From CAZAAW01 sp964483325 (GTDB lineage Bacteria > Pseudomonadota > Alphaproteobacteria > Rhizobiales > Kaistiaceae), in NCBI GenBank assembly GCA_964483325.1, contig CAZAAW010000045.1, forward strand, positions 1-12,270: a stretch of DNA of 12,270 bases, given 5' to 3'. The position numbers were made by a program, and so were the translations under genes. Under the pieces are notes generated by a model. That model saw nothing but the letters and a program-made list of their open reading frames with translations. It searched no databases and was not told the DNA's origin. Positions 1-6,754 of this stretch are shown here, one piece after another (within the stretch, counting starts at the first letter, position 1; the number at the start of each line of letters is the position of its first letter).

Positions 1-27
1 CCTGTCAGGGATGTCCCCGGGCCATAC

Positions 28-59
28 ATCAAGTCCGGCCATGACGCCGGTGGGGTGGA
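28..59 (+). repeat. Family A repeat, right-end remnant (A1)
   Basis: This stretch matches the right end of the family A elements at 8591-8723 and 11166-11294: the palindrome half ATCAAGTCCGGCCATGACG followed by a GGTGGGGTGG tail. The left part of the element is absent or degenerate here; bases 1-27 do not match. It is followed by a short spacer and then by a family B unit, the same A-then-B order seen at 8591-8877. Confidence 0.6.
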
Positions 60-82
60 GACGGAGTGCGAACCATCCAATG

Positions 83-188
83 GCGCTCCCCACCCGACCC
101 CGGCTCCGCCGGGGCCGCCCCCCGGATCAAGTCCGGGGGCAGGCTCTCGCCGTTCCGGTGAGGGATGGGCGCCCTTGTCTGCGAGGGC
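83..188 (+). repeat. Family B repeat (B1), with insertion
   Basis: It starts with CGCTCCCCACCCGACCCCGG, has the internal palindrome CCCCGGC-tcc-GCCGGGG, and ends with GGTGAGGGATGGGCG. The same blocks recur at 5666, 8797, 9120 and, inverted, at 9238. This copy carries an extra palindromic piece (CCCCCGGATCAAGTCCGGGGG) in the middle that resembles the family A palindrome, so it is a mosaic. It lies just downstream of the uppP stop codon. The possible reading frames over it are not credible genes. Confidence 0.65.
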
Positions 189-208
189 GTACCAGGGCCC
201 TGGCCCCC

Positions 209-1015
209 TCAGAACCCCGCCAGCAGCAGGGCTCCGGCGATGGTGCCGACGATGATGCGCCACCAGGCGAACGGGGCGAAGCCGTAGCGGCTGACGAAAT
301 CGAGCAGCGTGCGCACCACCACCAGCGCCGCGATGAAGGCCGCCACGAAGCCGATGGCGACGATGATCGCCTGGTCCATGCTGATCAGGGCGCGGTTGGC
401 CCACAGGTCGTAGGTGAAGGCGCCGGCCATCGTCGGCATCGCCAGGAAGAAGGAGAACTCCGCCGCCGAGCGTTTGTCGGCGCCGAGCAGCAGCGCGCCG
501 GCGATGGTAGCGCCGGAGCGCGAGACGCCCGGCACCAGCGCCAGACACTGGAAGAGGCCGATGCCGAGCGCCAGCGGCAGCGGGTAATCCATGATGCTGC
601 GATAGCGCGGCTGCAGCGGCAGGCGGTCGACGATGAGCAGCAGCACGCCGCCGACGATCAGCATGATGGCGATCAGCAGCGGCGTCTCGAACAGCACCGT
701 CTTGATGAAATCGTGCAGCAGCACGCCGAGCGCCGCCGCCGGCAGGAAGGCGACGACGACGCCGATGACGAAGCGCCGCGCCTTCGGATCGGTCGGCAGC
801 GCCCGCACCAGGGCGACGATGCGCGCCGCGTAGACGCCGAGAATGGCGAGGATGGCGCCGAGCTGGATCAGGATCTCGAAGGTCTTGCCGGGATTGCGGA
901 AGCCCAGAAAATGCCCGGCGAGCAGGATATGGCCGGTCGAGGAGACCGGGATGAACTCGGTCAGCCCCTCGATCAGACCGAGGACAAGGGCATCGAGCAG
1001 CGTCGCGACATCCAT
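209..1015 (-). CDS. uppP: Undecaprenyl-diphosphatase UppP (BacA family)
   Basis: This integral membrane enzyme dephosphorylates undecaprenyl pyrophosphate to recycle the lipid carrier for peptidoglycan and other envelope polymers. The 268-residue product has the two family signatures. EGLTEFIPVSSTGH lies at residues 16-29 and supplies Glu16, Glu20, Ser26 and His29. PGVSRSGAT lies at 162-170 and includes Arg167. Long hydrophobic stretches fill the rest, and the length is normal for the family. I chose the ATG at 1015, which has GGAAAG five bases upstream, over an in-frame GTG two codons earlier that overlaps this ribosome site. The gene is transcribed divergently from fzlA, with a 158-base gap between the start codons. 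Identification is firm; overexpression of this family gives bacitracin resistance, which is family knowledge and not evidence about this strain. Confidence 0.96.
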   Translation of the reverse strand: MDVATLLDALVLGLIEGLTEFIPVSSTGHILLAGHFLGFRNPGKTFEILIQLGAILAILGVYAARIVALVRALPTDPKARRFVIGVVVAFLPAAALGVLLHDFIKTVLFETPLLIAIMLIVGGVLLLIVDRLPLQPRYRSIMDYPLPLALGIGLFQCLALVPGVSRSGATIAGALLLGADKRSAAEFSFFLAMPTMAGAFTYDLWANRALISMDQAIIVAIGFVAAFIAALVVVRTLLDFVSRYGFAPFAWWRIIVGTIAGALLLAGF

Positions 1016-1062
1016 GGGCACTTTCCGGATCGGCCGGGCCGGCGCCCGGCAGGGCGAATCGC

Positions 1063-1095
1063 TTGTTCCTGCCCTGGTCCGGTCCTATACCGGAC
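1063..1095 (+). promoter_or_regulatory. Candidate fzlA-queG promoter with inverted repeat
   Basis: TTGTTC (1063-1068) and TATACC (1086-1091) are separated by 17 bases and resemble -35 and -10 elements facing fzlA. A perfect 7-bp inverted repeat, GTCCGGT-cctat-ACCGGAC (1077-1095), overlaps the -10 box and could be an operator. The rest of the gap to fzlA is a GC-only run rich in GCC/GGC. The promoter assignment is inferred from sequence alone. Confidence 0.4.
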
Positions 1096-1173
1096 GCCCG
1101 TCCGCCGGGCGAGCCGCGGCGGCGCCGCCGCCGGCGGCGCGCGTTCCCCTTCGGAAGGTCTTCCCCAGCGCAG

Positions 1174-1866
1174 ATGCCGATTCTTCATCATCACCCGCTC
1201 CATGCCCCGTCGCGCTATGTCCGGCTCGTGCTGGCCGAGTATGGCGAGGAGGTCACGCTCAACGAGGTGTCGCCCCTGGTCCGCAACGAGGACCTCCTGG
1301 CGCTCAATCCGGCCGGCACGCTGCCGGTGTTCATCGACGACAATGCCGCCATCATCGCCGGCGCGACGGTGATCGGCGAATATCTTGTGGAGACGCGCGG
1401 CGTCCGCTTCGGCGAGGATTCGCTGATGCCGCCGACCGCCGTCGAGCGCGCCGAGACGCGCCGGCTCGTCTCCTGGTTCAACGACAAGATGCAGGGCGAG
1501 GTGACGCATTACCTCGTCAACGAGCTCCTGCTGAAGCGCCGCGCCAAGCCGGCGGAAGGCGGCGGCCCGCCCGATTCGGCGGCAATCCGCGCCGCGCGCG
1601 CCAATATCGGCTACCATGTGCGCTATGTCGGCTATCTGGCGGAGCGGCGGAACTGGCTCGCCGGGCGCGAGATGAGCCTCGCCGACCTGGCCGCGGCGGC
1701 GCAGATCTCCTGCGCCGACTATCTGGGCGAGATGCCATGGGACGAGGACGGAGCGGCCAAGCACTGGTACCAGCGCATCAAGTCGCGCCTGTCGTTCCGG
1801 CCGATCCTCGCCGATACGATCAAGGGCGCGCCGCCGGCGCCGCATTACGCCGATCTCGATTTCTGA
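1174..1866 (+). CDS. fzlA: GST-fold protein, probable FtsZ-binding division protein FzlA
   Basis: The 230-residue product has a thioredoxin-like N-terminal half (NPAGTLPVFIDD at 45-56, then a GATVIGEYL segment) and an all-helical C-terminal half (WLAGREMSLADLAAAA at 161-176), the layout of glutathione S-transferases. The sequence, including the exact C-terminal ending HYADLDF with Asp227, matches my recollection of alphaproteobacterial FzlA. FzlA binds FtsZ filaments and is needed for constriction in Caulobacter and Agrobacterium. In that family the fold is kept but glutathione catalysis is not the known role. The start is the ATG at 1174; GGAAGG at 1153-1158 is rather far upstream, so translation may be modest or the start slightly different. 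It heads the cluster with queG, 37 bases upstream of it. The alternative call is a generic GST-family enzyme. Confidence 0.82.
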   Translation: MPILHHHPLHAPSRYVRLVLAEYGEEVTLNEVSPLVRNEDLLALNPAGTLPVFIDDNAAIIAGATVIGEYLVETRGVRFGEDSLMPPTAVERAETRRLVSWFNDKMQGEVTHYLVNELLLKRRAKPAEGGGPPDSAAIRAARANIGYHVRYVGYLAERRNWLAGREMSLADLAAAAQISCADYLGEMPWDEDGAAKHWYQRIKSRLSFRPILADTIKGAPPAPHYADLDF

Positions 1867-1903
1867 GGCCGGCTTTTCAATCGCCCTGCCTCCGGTGCCC
1901 CTC

Positions 1904-3085
1904 ATGTCGGAGGTAAGCGGAGCCCTGCCGCAGACGGCGGCAACGGCGCGGCGGCCGGACCTCAAGGCCTGGCTGGCGGCGGAAGCGGCCGCCCTCGGCT
2001 TCGACGTCATGCGCGTCACCACGCCGGACGCCATCCCGCAGGCGCCGGCGCGCCTCCGCCAGGCGATCGCCGACGGCCATCACGCGACGATGGACTGGCT
2101 CGCCGAGACGGCGGAGCGGCGCGGCGATCCGCGCCTCCTGTGGGACGGCGTGCGCTCGGTGGTGATGCTCGGCCTCAATTACGGCCCGGAGGACGATCCG
2201 CTGGCGGCGCTGGCGCAGCGCCACCGCGGCTCGATCTCGGTCTATGCGCGGGGCCGCGACTATCACGACCTCATCAAGGGACGGCTGAAGCAGATCGGCA
2301 GCCGCCTGGCGGCGCGCACCGGCGCCGGCCTCAAGGTGTTCGTCGACACCGCGCCGGTGATGGAGAAGCCGCTGGCGGCGGCCGCCGGCCTCGGCTGGCA
2401 GGGCAAGCACACCAACCTCGTGTCGCGGCAGTTCGGCTCCTGGCTCTTCCTCGGGGCGCTGTTCACCGAGGCGGTGCTGGCGCCCGATGCCGCCGAAACC
2501 GACCATTGCGGCTCGTGCCGCGCCTGCCTCGACGCCTGCCCGACCGGTGCCTTCCCGGCGCCCTACCGGCTCGATGCGCGGCGCTGCATCTCCTACCTGA
2601 CGATCGAGCATCACGGGCCGATCCCGACACAGTTCCGCCGCGCCATCGGCAACCGCATCTATGGCTGCGACGATTGCCTCGCCGCCTGCCCGTGGAACAA
2701 GTTCGCCGCCGCCGGGCGCGAGGCGAAGCTGGCGGCGCGCGACGATCTCAAGGCGCCGCCGCTCGCCGACCTGGCGCGGCTCGACGATGCCGGCTTCCGC
2801 GCCCTCTTCTCCGGCTCGCCGGTGAAGCGCGTCGGCCGCGACCGCTTCCTGCGCAATGTCGCCATCGCCATCGGCAACTCCGGCGCCGCCTCGCTCGTTG
2901 CCGAAGCGGAACGGCTCACCGCCGACGCGGCGCCGGTGGTGCGCGGCGCCGCGGTCTGGGCGCTGCGGCGGCTGGCACCGCGGCGGGCGGCGGCGCTCAC
3001 GGCGCAGCGCCTCGCCGGCGAAGCGGATGAGGCGGTGCGCCGCGAATGGACAAGGGAGGACGAGGATGGCGACGACGGGCTTTGA
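1904..3085 (+). CDS. queG: Epoxyqueuosine reductase QueG
   Basis: This enzyme performs the last step of queuosine biosynthesis, reducing epoxyqueuosine to queuosine in tRNA with a cobalamin cofactor and two [4Fe-4S] clusters. The 393-residue product shows the expected elements in order: an N-terminal DUF1730-type region, a VDTAPVMEK segment with the conserved acid Asp148, the first cysteine set CGSCRACLDACP (Cys202, 205, 208, 212), and the second set CDDCLAACP (Cys255, 258, 262). The C-terminal third is helical and resembles HEAT/PBS-lyase repeats (RNVAIAIGNSG...VRGAAVWALRRL). No good ribosome site precedes either the ATG at 1904 or the in-frame GTG at 1895; I chose the ATG. Its last 20 bases overlap the following small gene, which suggests translational coupling. 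Confidence 0.95.
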   Translation: MSEVSGALPQTAATARRPDLKAWLAAEAAALGFDVMRVTTPDAIPQAPARLRQAIADGHHATMDWLAETAERRGDPRLLWDGVRSVVMLGLNYGPEDDPLAALAQRHRGSISVYARGRDYHDLIKGRLKQIGSRLAARTGAGLKVFVDTAPVMEKPLAAAAGLGWQGKHTNLVSRQFGSWLFLGALFTEAVLAPDAAETDHCGSCRACLDACPTGAFPAPYRLDARRCISYLTIEHHGPIPTQFRRAIGNRIYGCDDCLAACPWNKFAAAGREAKLAARDDLKAPPLADLARLDDAGFRALFSGSPVKRVGRDRFLRNVAIAIGNSGAASLVAEAERLTADAAPVVRGAAVWALRRLAPRRAAALTAQRLAGEADEAVRREWTREDEDGDDGL

Positions 3086-3356
3086 GGCGCGCCTGCACGA
3101 TGTCGTGGCGGGCGCCGCCGGACGGGCGACCTTCATCCGCGCCGGCATGCGCGAGGCGGGCGCCATCGCCGTCGGCGTCGCGGCGCTGGGCGCGGTGGCG
3201 ATCGGCAGCCTGGCGGTCGGCCGGCTCGCCATCGGCCGGCTGGCGATCGGCGCCCTGGCGACGAAGAAGGCGCGCATCCGGCACCTCAGGATCGACACGC
3301 TCGACATCGGCGATATCCGCCTGCGCAAGGGCCTCCCCGCCCCGGCGGGCCGCTGA
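3066..3356 (+). CDS. Small pentad-repeat protein, probable beta-solenoid
   Basis: I do not recognise a named family. The 96-residue product begins with a mixed N-terminal helix-like region (1-34). From residue 35 to 89 it is an unbroken run of eleven five-residue units: AVGVA, ALGAV, AIGSL, AVGRL, AIGRL, AIGAL, ATKKA, RIRHL, RIDTL, DIGDI, RLRKG. The second position is Val, Ile or Leu in all but one unit, the third is often Gly, and the fifth is mostly aliphatic. The first six units are uncharged or nearly so; the last five become charged. The period of five suggests a pentapeptide-repeat-like beta-helix, but the motif differs from classic A(D/N)LXX. A strong ribosome site, GGGAGGA (3054-3060), sits five bases before the ATG. 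It overlaps queG by 20 bases and abuts the next gene. Function unknown. Confidence 0.8.
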   Translation: MATTGFEARLHDVVAGAAGRATFIRAGMREAGAIAVGVAALGAVAIGSLAVGRLAIGRLAIGALATKKARIRHLRIDTLDIGDIRLRKGLPAPAGR

Positions 3357-4214
3357 ATGCGCCTCCTGCTTCTCGGCCCCGGCTATTCGGCGCGGGCGGC
3401 GCTGCAGCACCTCGCCGCCGGCGCCTCCTGGATCGGTGCCACGTCGCGCGGTGCAACGTCGCGCGGCGGCGCCGACGTCCCGGCCGGCGCCGAGGCGATC
3501 CCCTTCGACGGCACGGCGCCGTCGCCGGCGCTTGCCGCGGCGCTCGCTTCGGCGACGCATCTCATCGTGTCGATCCCGCCGGACCCGGACGGTGATCCGG
3601 TGCTGCGCCACCATGGCGCCGAGGTGGCGGCGGCGCCGCTCGCCGGTGTCGTCTACCTGTCGACTGTCGGCGTCTATGGCGACCATGGCGGCGCCTGGGT
3701 CGACGAGGCGACCGAGCCGGTGCCGATCAATCCGCGCTCCGCCGAGCGCCTCGCCGCCGAGCGCGCCTGGGCGGCGGCGACCGAGGCGCCGGTGGCGGCG
3801 CTGCGCCTTTCCGGCATCTACGGCCCCGGCCGCTCGGCGATCGACGCCCTCGCCGCCGGCCGGGCGCACCGCATCGTCAAGCCGGGCCAGATCTTCAACC
3901 GCATCCATGTCGCCGACATCGCCGCCGCCATCGCGGCAGCCTTCGCCCGCCAGGCGGCCGGCCCGTTCAACGTCACCGACGACGAGCCGGCGCCGGCCCC
4001 CGACGTGGTGACCTTCGCCGCCGCCCTGATGGGCGTCGCCCCGCCGCCGGAAGTGCCGCTCGAAGCGGCCGGCCTGTCGCCGATGGGCCTCAGCTTCTAC
4101 CGCGAGAACAAGCGCGTGCGGAACGAGCTGATGAAGACCGCCCTCGGCGTGCGGCTGAAATACCCGACCTATCGCGAAGGCCTGACAGCGCAATGGGCAA
4201 TGCGCGCCGGTTAG
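3357..4214 (+). CDS. NAD(P)-binding epimerase-like protein, YeeZ family
   Basis: The 285-residue product has an extended short-chain-dehydrogenase fold. The N-terminal nucleotide-binding turn is GPGYSA (7-12). STVGVYGDHGG (102-112) resembles the active-site strand. LRLSGIYGPGR (149-159) and FNRIHVADIA (180-189) are typical of the epimerase superfamily. The C-terminal block KRVRNELMKTALGVRLKYPTYREGL is characteristic of the YeeZ-like group. The usual YxxxK pair is not evident: Tyr107 is not followed by Lys at the fourth position, so it may bind NAD(P) without standard SDR chemistry. Substrate unknown. The ATG directly follows the TGA of the pentad-repeat gene, so coupled translation is likely. 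Residues 27-36 contain a duplicated GATSR motif. Fold is confident, function is not. Confidence 0.87.
   Translation: MRLLLLGPGYSARAALQHLAAGASWIGATSRGATSRGGADVPAGAEAIPFDGTAPSPALAAALASATHLIVSIPPDPDGDPVLRHHGAEVAAAPLAGVVYLSTVGVYGDHGGAWVDEATEPVPINPRSAERLAAERAWAAATEAPVAALRLSGIYGPGRSAIDALAAGRAHRIVKPGQIFNRIHVADIAAAIAAAFARQAAGPFNVTDDEPAPAPDVVTFAAALMGVAPPPEVPLEAAGLSPMGLSFYRENKRVRNELMKTALGVRLKYPTYREGLTAQWAMRAG
3435..3464 (+). repeat. 15-bp tandem duplication inside the YeeZ-like gene
   Basis: GGTGCCACGTCGCGC (3435-3449) is followed at once by GGTGCAACGTCGCGC (3450-3464), with one mismatch. It duplicates five codons and gives GATSRGATSR at residues 27-36, near the loop after the second beta strand of the Rossmann fold. 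The reading frame is kept. Confidence 0.85.
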
Positions 4215-4265
4215 GCCCAGCGGCGCTCCGCCCCCGGGGTTCGCACCACCCCTCCACCCCACCGG

Positions 4266-4395
4266 CGTCATGGCCGGACTTGATCCGGCCATCCACGCGA
4301 ACACTGTTTTTGCAGAACGAAATGCGCCAGCGAGGCGCCCTTTCCTGCGCGCACAGTGTTCGCGTGGATGGCCGGGTCTTCGCCCGGGCATGACG
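4266..4395 (-). repeat. Family A composite palindrome element (A2)
   Basis: This 130-bp element is bounded by CGTCATG (4266-4272) and CATGACG (4389-4395). Inside are a palindrome GGCCGGACTTGATCCGGCC, a perfect 17-bp inverted arm (4290-4306 with 4354-4370, CATCCACGCGAACACTG), a diverged core of about 47 bases, and a second palindrome near 4371-4388. It is a reverse-orientation copy of the elements at 8591 and 11166; read as its reverse complement, the core aligns with theirs. The whole element can fold as one long hairpin. It lies between the stop of the YeeZ-like gene and family C copy C1. Confidence 0.85.
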
Positions 4396-4441
4396 CAGCT
4401 GAGGCGTGGGAGGATATTGTAACGGGCAACGCGGCCAGGCA

Positions 4442-4625
4442 CCCCTTACCTCTCCCCCCGGGAGAGGTCGGAAACGCGCTAGCGTTTTCGGGTGAGGGTT
4501 ACTGCCGGCAACACGAGGTCGTGACGCTGGGGCAGGATTCCCAGCGGCCGAACCCCTTACCCGTCCGCCTAGGCTCGCTCCGCTCATCAAGGCTCCCGAC
4601 CTCTCCCTATGGGAGAGGCAAGGGG
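4442..4625 (-). repeat. Family C repeat (C1)
   Basis: This element of about 184 bp has imperfect 15-bp terminal inverted repeats: CCCCTTACCTCTCCC at the left against GGGAGAGGCAAGGGG at the right, with one mismatch. Each end carries its own 8-bp hairpin, CCTCTCCC-N3-GGGAGAGG (4449-4467 and 4600-4618). The interior aligns end to end with the reverse complement of 8915-9089, sharing blocks such as GGCAGGATTCCCA, CCGTCCGCCTAGG and CGCTCCGCTCA. Its right end stops four bases before the stop codon of the secreted-protein gene, so its terminal hairpin would be in that gene's 3' end. Confidence 0.85.
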
Positions 4626-4629
4626 TGCG

Positions 4630-5583
4630 CTAGGGCGTCGCCGCTTCCAGCTCTAGGCCGCAGCGGTCGATGGCCGCCAGCGCTTCGGCGGCGCCTTCGG
4701 TGGGGGTTTCGCCGAGGCGGCTGCCGTCGGCTTCGTTGTCGAGGGCGAGCGTCAGGCCGCCCTTCAGGCGGTCGAGGAAATCGCCGGCATCGCCCGGCCA
4801 GACGAGGCGCATGTCGCCGAAGGCATAGGTGGCGAAGCGGCGGTCGCCGAGCACGGCGGCAAGGCGCGCCGTCGCCGGCTGGCGGCCGGTGGCGAAGCCG
4901 ATGAGATGGTCGGCGCGGCCGGGCGCGGTCGCCACCACCACCGCCAGGCCGGGCACGCCAGCCAGCGTCGCGGCGGCTTGGCAGGAGAGCTGGCCGGGGT
5001 CGGTGCCGGTGGCCATCGTGACGCTCCAGGCGCCGTAGCGCGCCGCGTCGGCGGCGGCCGCCGCCGGCGGGCAGGCTTCGGCAAGTGCCGCCGAGGCCTG
5101 GGCGAAGCCGGCGAGGTCGAAGCGCTCGTAGCTGACGGCGCCGTCCGCGGCGGTGACGGCGGCATAGGCGATGGTGCCGGCAGCGAGGCGCTTCAGCGCC
5201 GATGCCTCGGCCTCCGGGCTCGCCATCCAGTGAGTATAGGCGCCGCTGCGCGCCACAAGATCGTAGCCGGCCTGTTCCAGGAACAGCGACACGCGGCTGT
5301 CGCCGGGGCGGTCGAGCAGCGCGACATTGACCTGCCGGCTGACGCCGCCGAGATAGGCGGAGACGGCGAGCGAGGCGGCGCCGCTGCGCGAATAGGCGAA
5401 GGCGGTGCACATGGCGACGCCGTCGGCGGTCTCGCCGGCCACCGCCGACCAGCCGCCGAAGTCGCCCAGCGGCCGCACCGTGCTCTGGCGCAGCTCCGCC
5501 GGCGTGCCGGGCATTTCCGCCAGCGCCGGCCCCGCCGCCAGCACCAGCAGCGCCGCCAGGGGCGCCAAACGACGTCCGATCAT
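4630..5583 (-). CDS. Secreted protein with two IalB-like halves
   Basis: The 317-residue product begins with a clear signal peptide (MIGRR, a Leu/Ala-rich core, then ALA before Glu23), so it is predicted to be exported, probably periplasmic. The mature part looks like two copies of one domain. Half 1 has GGWSAV at 43-48, Cys59 and Cys171. Half 2 has GAWSVT at 184-189, Cys201 and Cys308. Trp-to-Cys spacings are 14 and 15, and Cys-to-Cys spacings are 112 and 107. The segment ALKRLAAGTIAYAAV...FDLAGFAQA recalls the C-terminal part of IalB (invasion-associated locus B) proteins, so I infer an IalB-like fold; this is not proven. The ATG at 5583 was chosen because GGAG lies six bases upstream and the signal peptide follows directly; an in-frame ATG at 5628 is possible. 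Its role is unknown. Confidence 0.8.
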   Translation of the reverse strand: MIGRRLAPLAALLVLAAGPALAEMPGTPAELRQSTVRPLGDFGGWSAVAGETADGVAMCTAFAYSRSGAASLAVSAYLGGVSRQVNVALLDRPGDSRVSLFLEQAGYDLVARSGAYTHWMASPEAEASALKRLAAGTIAYAAVTAADGAVSYERFDLAGFAQASAALAEACPPAAAAADAARYGAWSVTMATGTDPGQLSCQAAATLAGVPGLAVVVATAPGRADHLIGFATGRQPATARLAAVLGDRRFATYAFGDMRLVWPGDAGDFLDRLKGGLTLALDNEADGSRLGETPTEGAAEALAAIDRCGLELEAATP

Positions 5584-5665
5584 CAGCCTCTCCAGCGCCC
5601 CCGCGATGGCCCCGCCAAGATGTAACATGAATCGCGCCTCGTGGAGGTGTGCGCCAGCCTCCGAT

Positions 5666-5712
5666 GGCGCTCCCCACCCGACCCGTTCCGGTGAGGGATG
5701 GGCGCCTCTTTT
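5666..5712 (+). repeat. Family B repeat, short copy (B2)
   Basis: It runs from GGCGCTCCCCACCCGACCC straight to CGGTGAGGGATGGGCGCC, lacking the internal CCCCGGC palindrome of the other copies. It fills the gap between the two minus-strand genes. On the minus strand, GGGCGCC...GGCGCCC (around 5699-5723) could form a hairpin just after the hydrolase stop, with an A-rich loop but no T tract after it. Confidence 0.65.
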
Positions 5713-5723
5713 TTTAGGGCGCC

Positions 5724-6491
5724 CTACCCTGCCGCCGTCAGCACCGACTGCACGGCGCTGCGCAGGCGGTCGAGGTCTTCCGGGCGGGAGAGGCGGTGGT
5801 CGCCGTCCTTGACGAGCGTCAGCACCACGTCGTCGGTGGCGAGGCGGGCGACGAGGGCCGTGGTGTGCTGCCACGGCACCTCCGGGTCGAGGACGCCCTG
5901 CAGGATGTGGATCGGGCAGCCGGTCTCGATCGGCCGGTCGCCGAAAAGGTGACGGCGGCCGTCCTCGACGAGGCCGCGCGTCACCGGCAGGGATTCGCCG
6001 TAGCTGCCCGGCAGGTGGACGATGCCGGCGCTCTCCAGCTCGCGCCGCTGCGCCCTGGTCATCGCCGCCAGCATCAGCGCCTGCGTCATGTCGACCGCCG
6101 GGGCGATCAGCACGATGCCGGCGACGCTGCCTTCGGCGCGGCGGCGCTCGGCGAGGAGCAGCGTCAGCCAGCCGCCCATCGACGAGCCGATGAGGACCTG
6201 CGATCCGCTGGTGGCGCCGAAGACGGCGTCCGCCTCGTCGAGCCAGCGGCTGATTGTGCCGTCCTCGAAGCTGCCGCCGGAGCGGCCGTGGCCGCTATAG
6301 TCGAAGCGCGTCATGGCGTGGCCGGTCCCGGCGGCGAAGGCATCCAGCGCCTCGGCCTTGCTGCCGGCCATGTCGGAGCGGTAGCCGCCGAGCCAGAAGA
6401 GGCCGGGCGCTCTCCCCGCCCGGCGGCGGATGGCGATGTCGCGCGCTGCCTCGCCCGCCCCGACGGCGAGCCATTCGATATCGTCCGGCAC
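5724..6491 (-). CDS. Alpha/beta hydrolase, ABHD10-like serine esterase
   Basis: The 255-residue product is a single-domain alpha/beta hydrolase. The nucleophile elbow GSSMGGW gives Ser104. The probable acid is Asp202 in QGVLDPEVPW, and the base is His232 in KDGDHRLS. An oxyanion-type turn WLGGYRSDM lies near residue 34, followed by FDYSGHGRSGG (63-73). The sequence resembles the bacterial relatives of mitochondrial ABHD10, which are depalmitoylating or acyl-thioester hydrolases; the actual substrate here is unknown. I set the start at the GTG at 6491, seven bases after GGGAG. A TTG two codons earlier (6497) would lie almost on top of that ribosome site. It is divergent from infC, and followed on the same strand by the secreted-protein gene after a gap holding a family B repeat. 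Confidence 0.88.
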   Translation of the reverse strand: MPDDIEWLAVGAGEAARDIAIRRRAGRAPGLFWLGGYRSDMAGSKAEALDAFAAGTGHAMTRFDYSGHGRSGGSFEDGTISRWLDEADAVFGATSGSQVLIGSSMGGWLTLLLAERRRAEGSVAGIVLIAPAVDMTQALMLAAMTRAQRRELESAGIVHLPGSYGESLPVTRGLVEDGRRHLFGDRPIETGCPIHILQGVLDPEVPWQHTTALVARLATDDVVLTLVKDGDHRLSRPEDLDRLRSAVQSVLTAAG

Positions 6492-6616
6492 TGGCAAACT
6501 CCCTTTGCCGTCGCCATATCACGCCAGGCGCCGCCGCATCACGGGGCTCATGTCGCGGTACGCATGGCGCGGCCGCCGCAGGCGCCGGAAAATCGCCCGC
6601 CAAAGCGTGACGGGCA

Positions 6617-6645
6617 TTGACTTCCCCCGCCTTTCACCGAATCCT
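6617..6645 (+). promoter_or_regulatory. Weak candidate infC promoter
   Basis: TTGACT (6617-6622) is a good -35 box. AATCCT (6640-6645), 17 bases downstream, is only a partial -10 match. It would give infC a leader of roughly 120 bases. Nothing better was seen in the 279-base gap between the divergent hydrolase and infC. Confidence 0.3.
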
Positions 6646-6685
6646 GACGGACCATCCGGGCAACCGGACGTCGGGTGCGTTTTTG

Positions 6686-6724
6686 TTGAGGCTCCTCGGA
6701 ACTCCGGCGGGCCTCAATCGTTTT
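6686..6724 (+). promoter_or_regulatory. Hairpin in the infC leader, possible attenuator
   Basis: TTGAGGC (6686-6692) pairs perfectly with GCCTCAA (6711-6717); two more inner pairs are possible. It is followed by TCGTTTT (6718-6724), a short T-rich run. It sits about 50 bases before the infC start codon. It could be an attenuator or a leader structure, or simply a chance hairpin in GC-rich DNA. Confidence 0.35.
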
Positions 6725-6754
6725 GGCGGCCCGACCGCATCATCATCAACGGCA

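Noticed and set aside
11..1372. Long plus-strand open frame of 453 codons over uppP
   Set aside because: It is the antisense shadow of uppP. Its product is Arg/Asp/Gln-rich without any domain, and the minus-strand frame has clear UppP motifs.
4193..4393. Small open frame over the family A element downstream of the YeeZ-like gene
   Set aside because: It consists of repeat-derived peptides only (VRVDGRV type), begins inside the preceding gene, and has no ribosome site of note.
2997..4442. Long minus-strand open frame of 481 codons opposite the pentad-repeat and YeeZ-like genes
   Set aside because: It is Arg/Gly-rich, antisense to two well-supported genes, and runs into family A repeat sequence.
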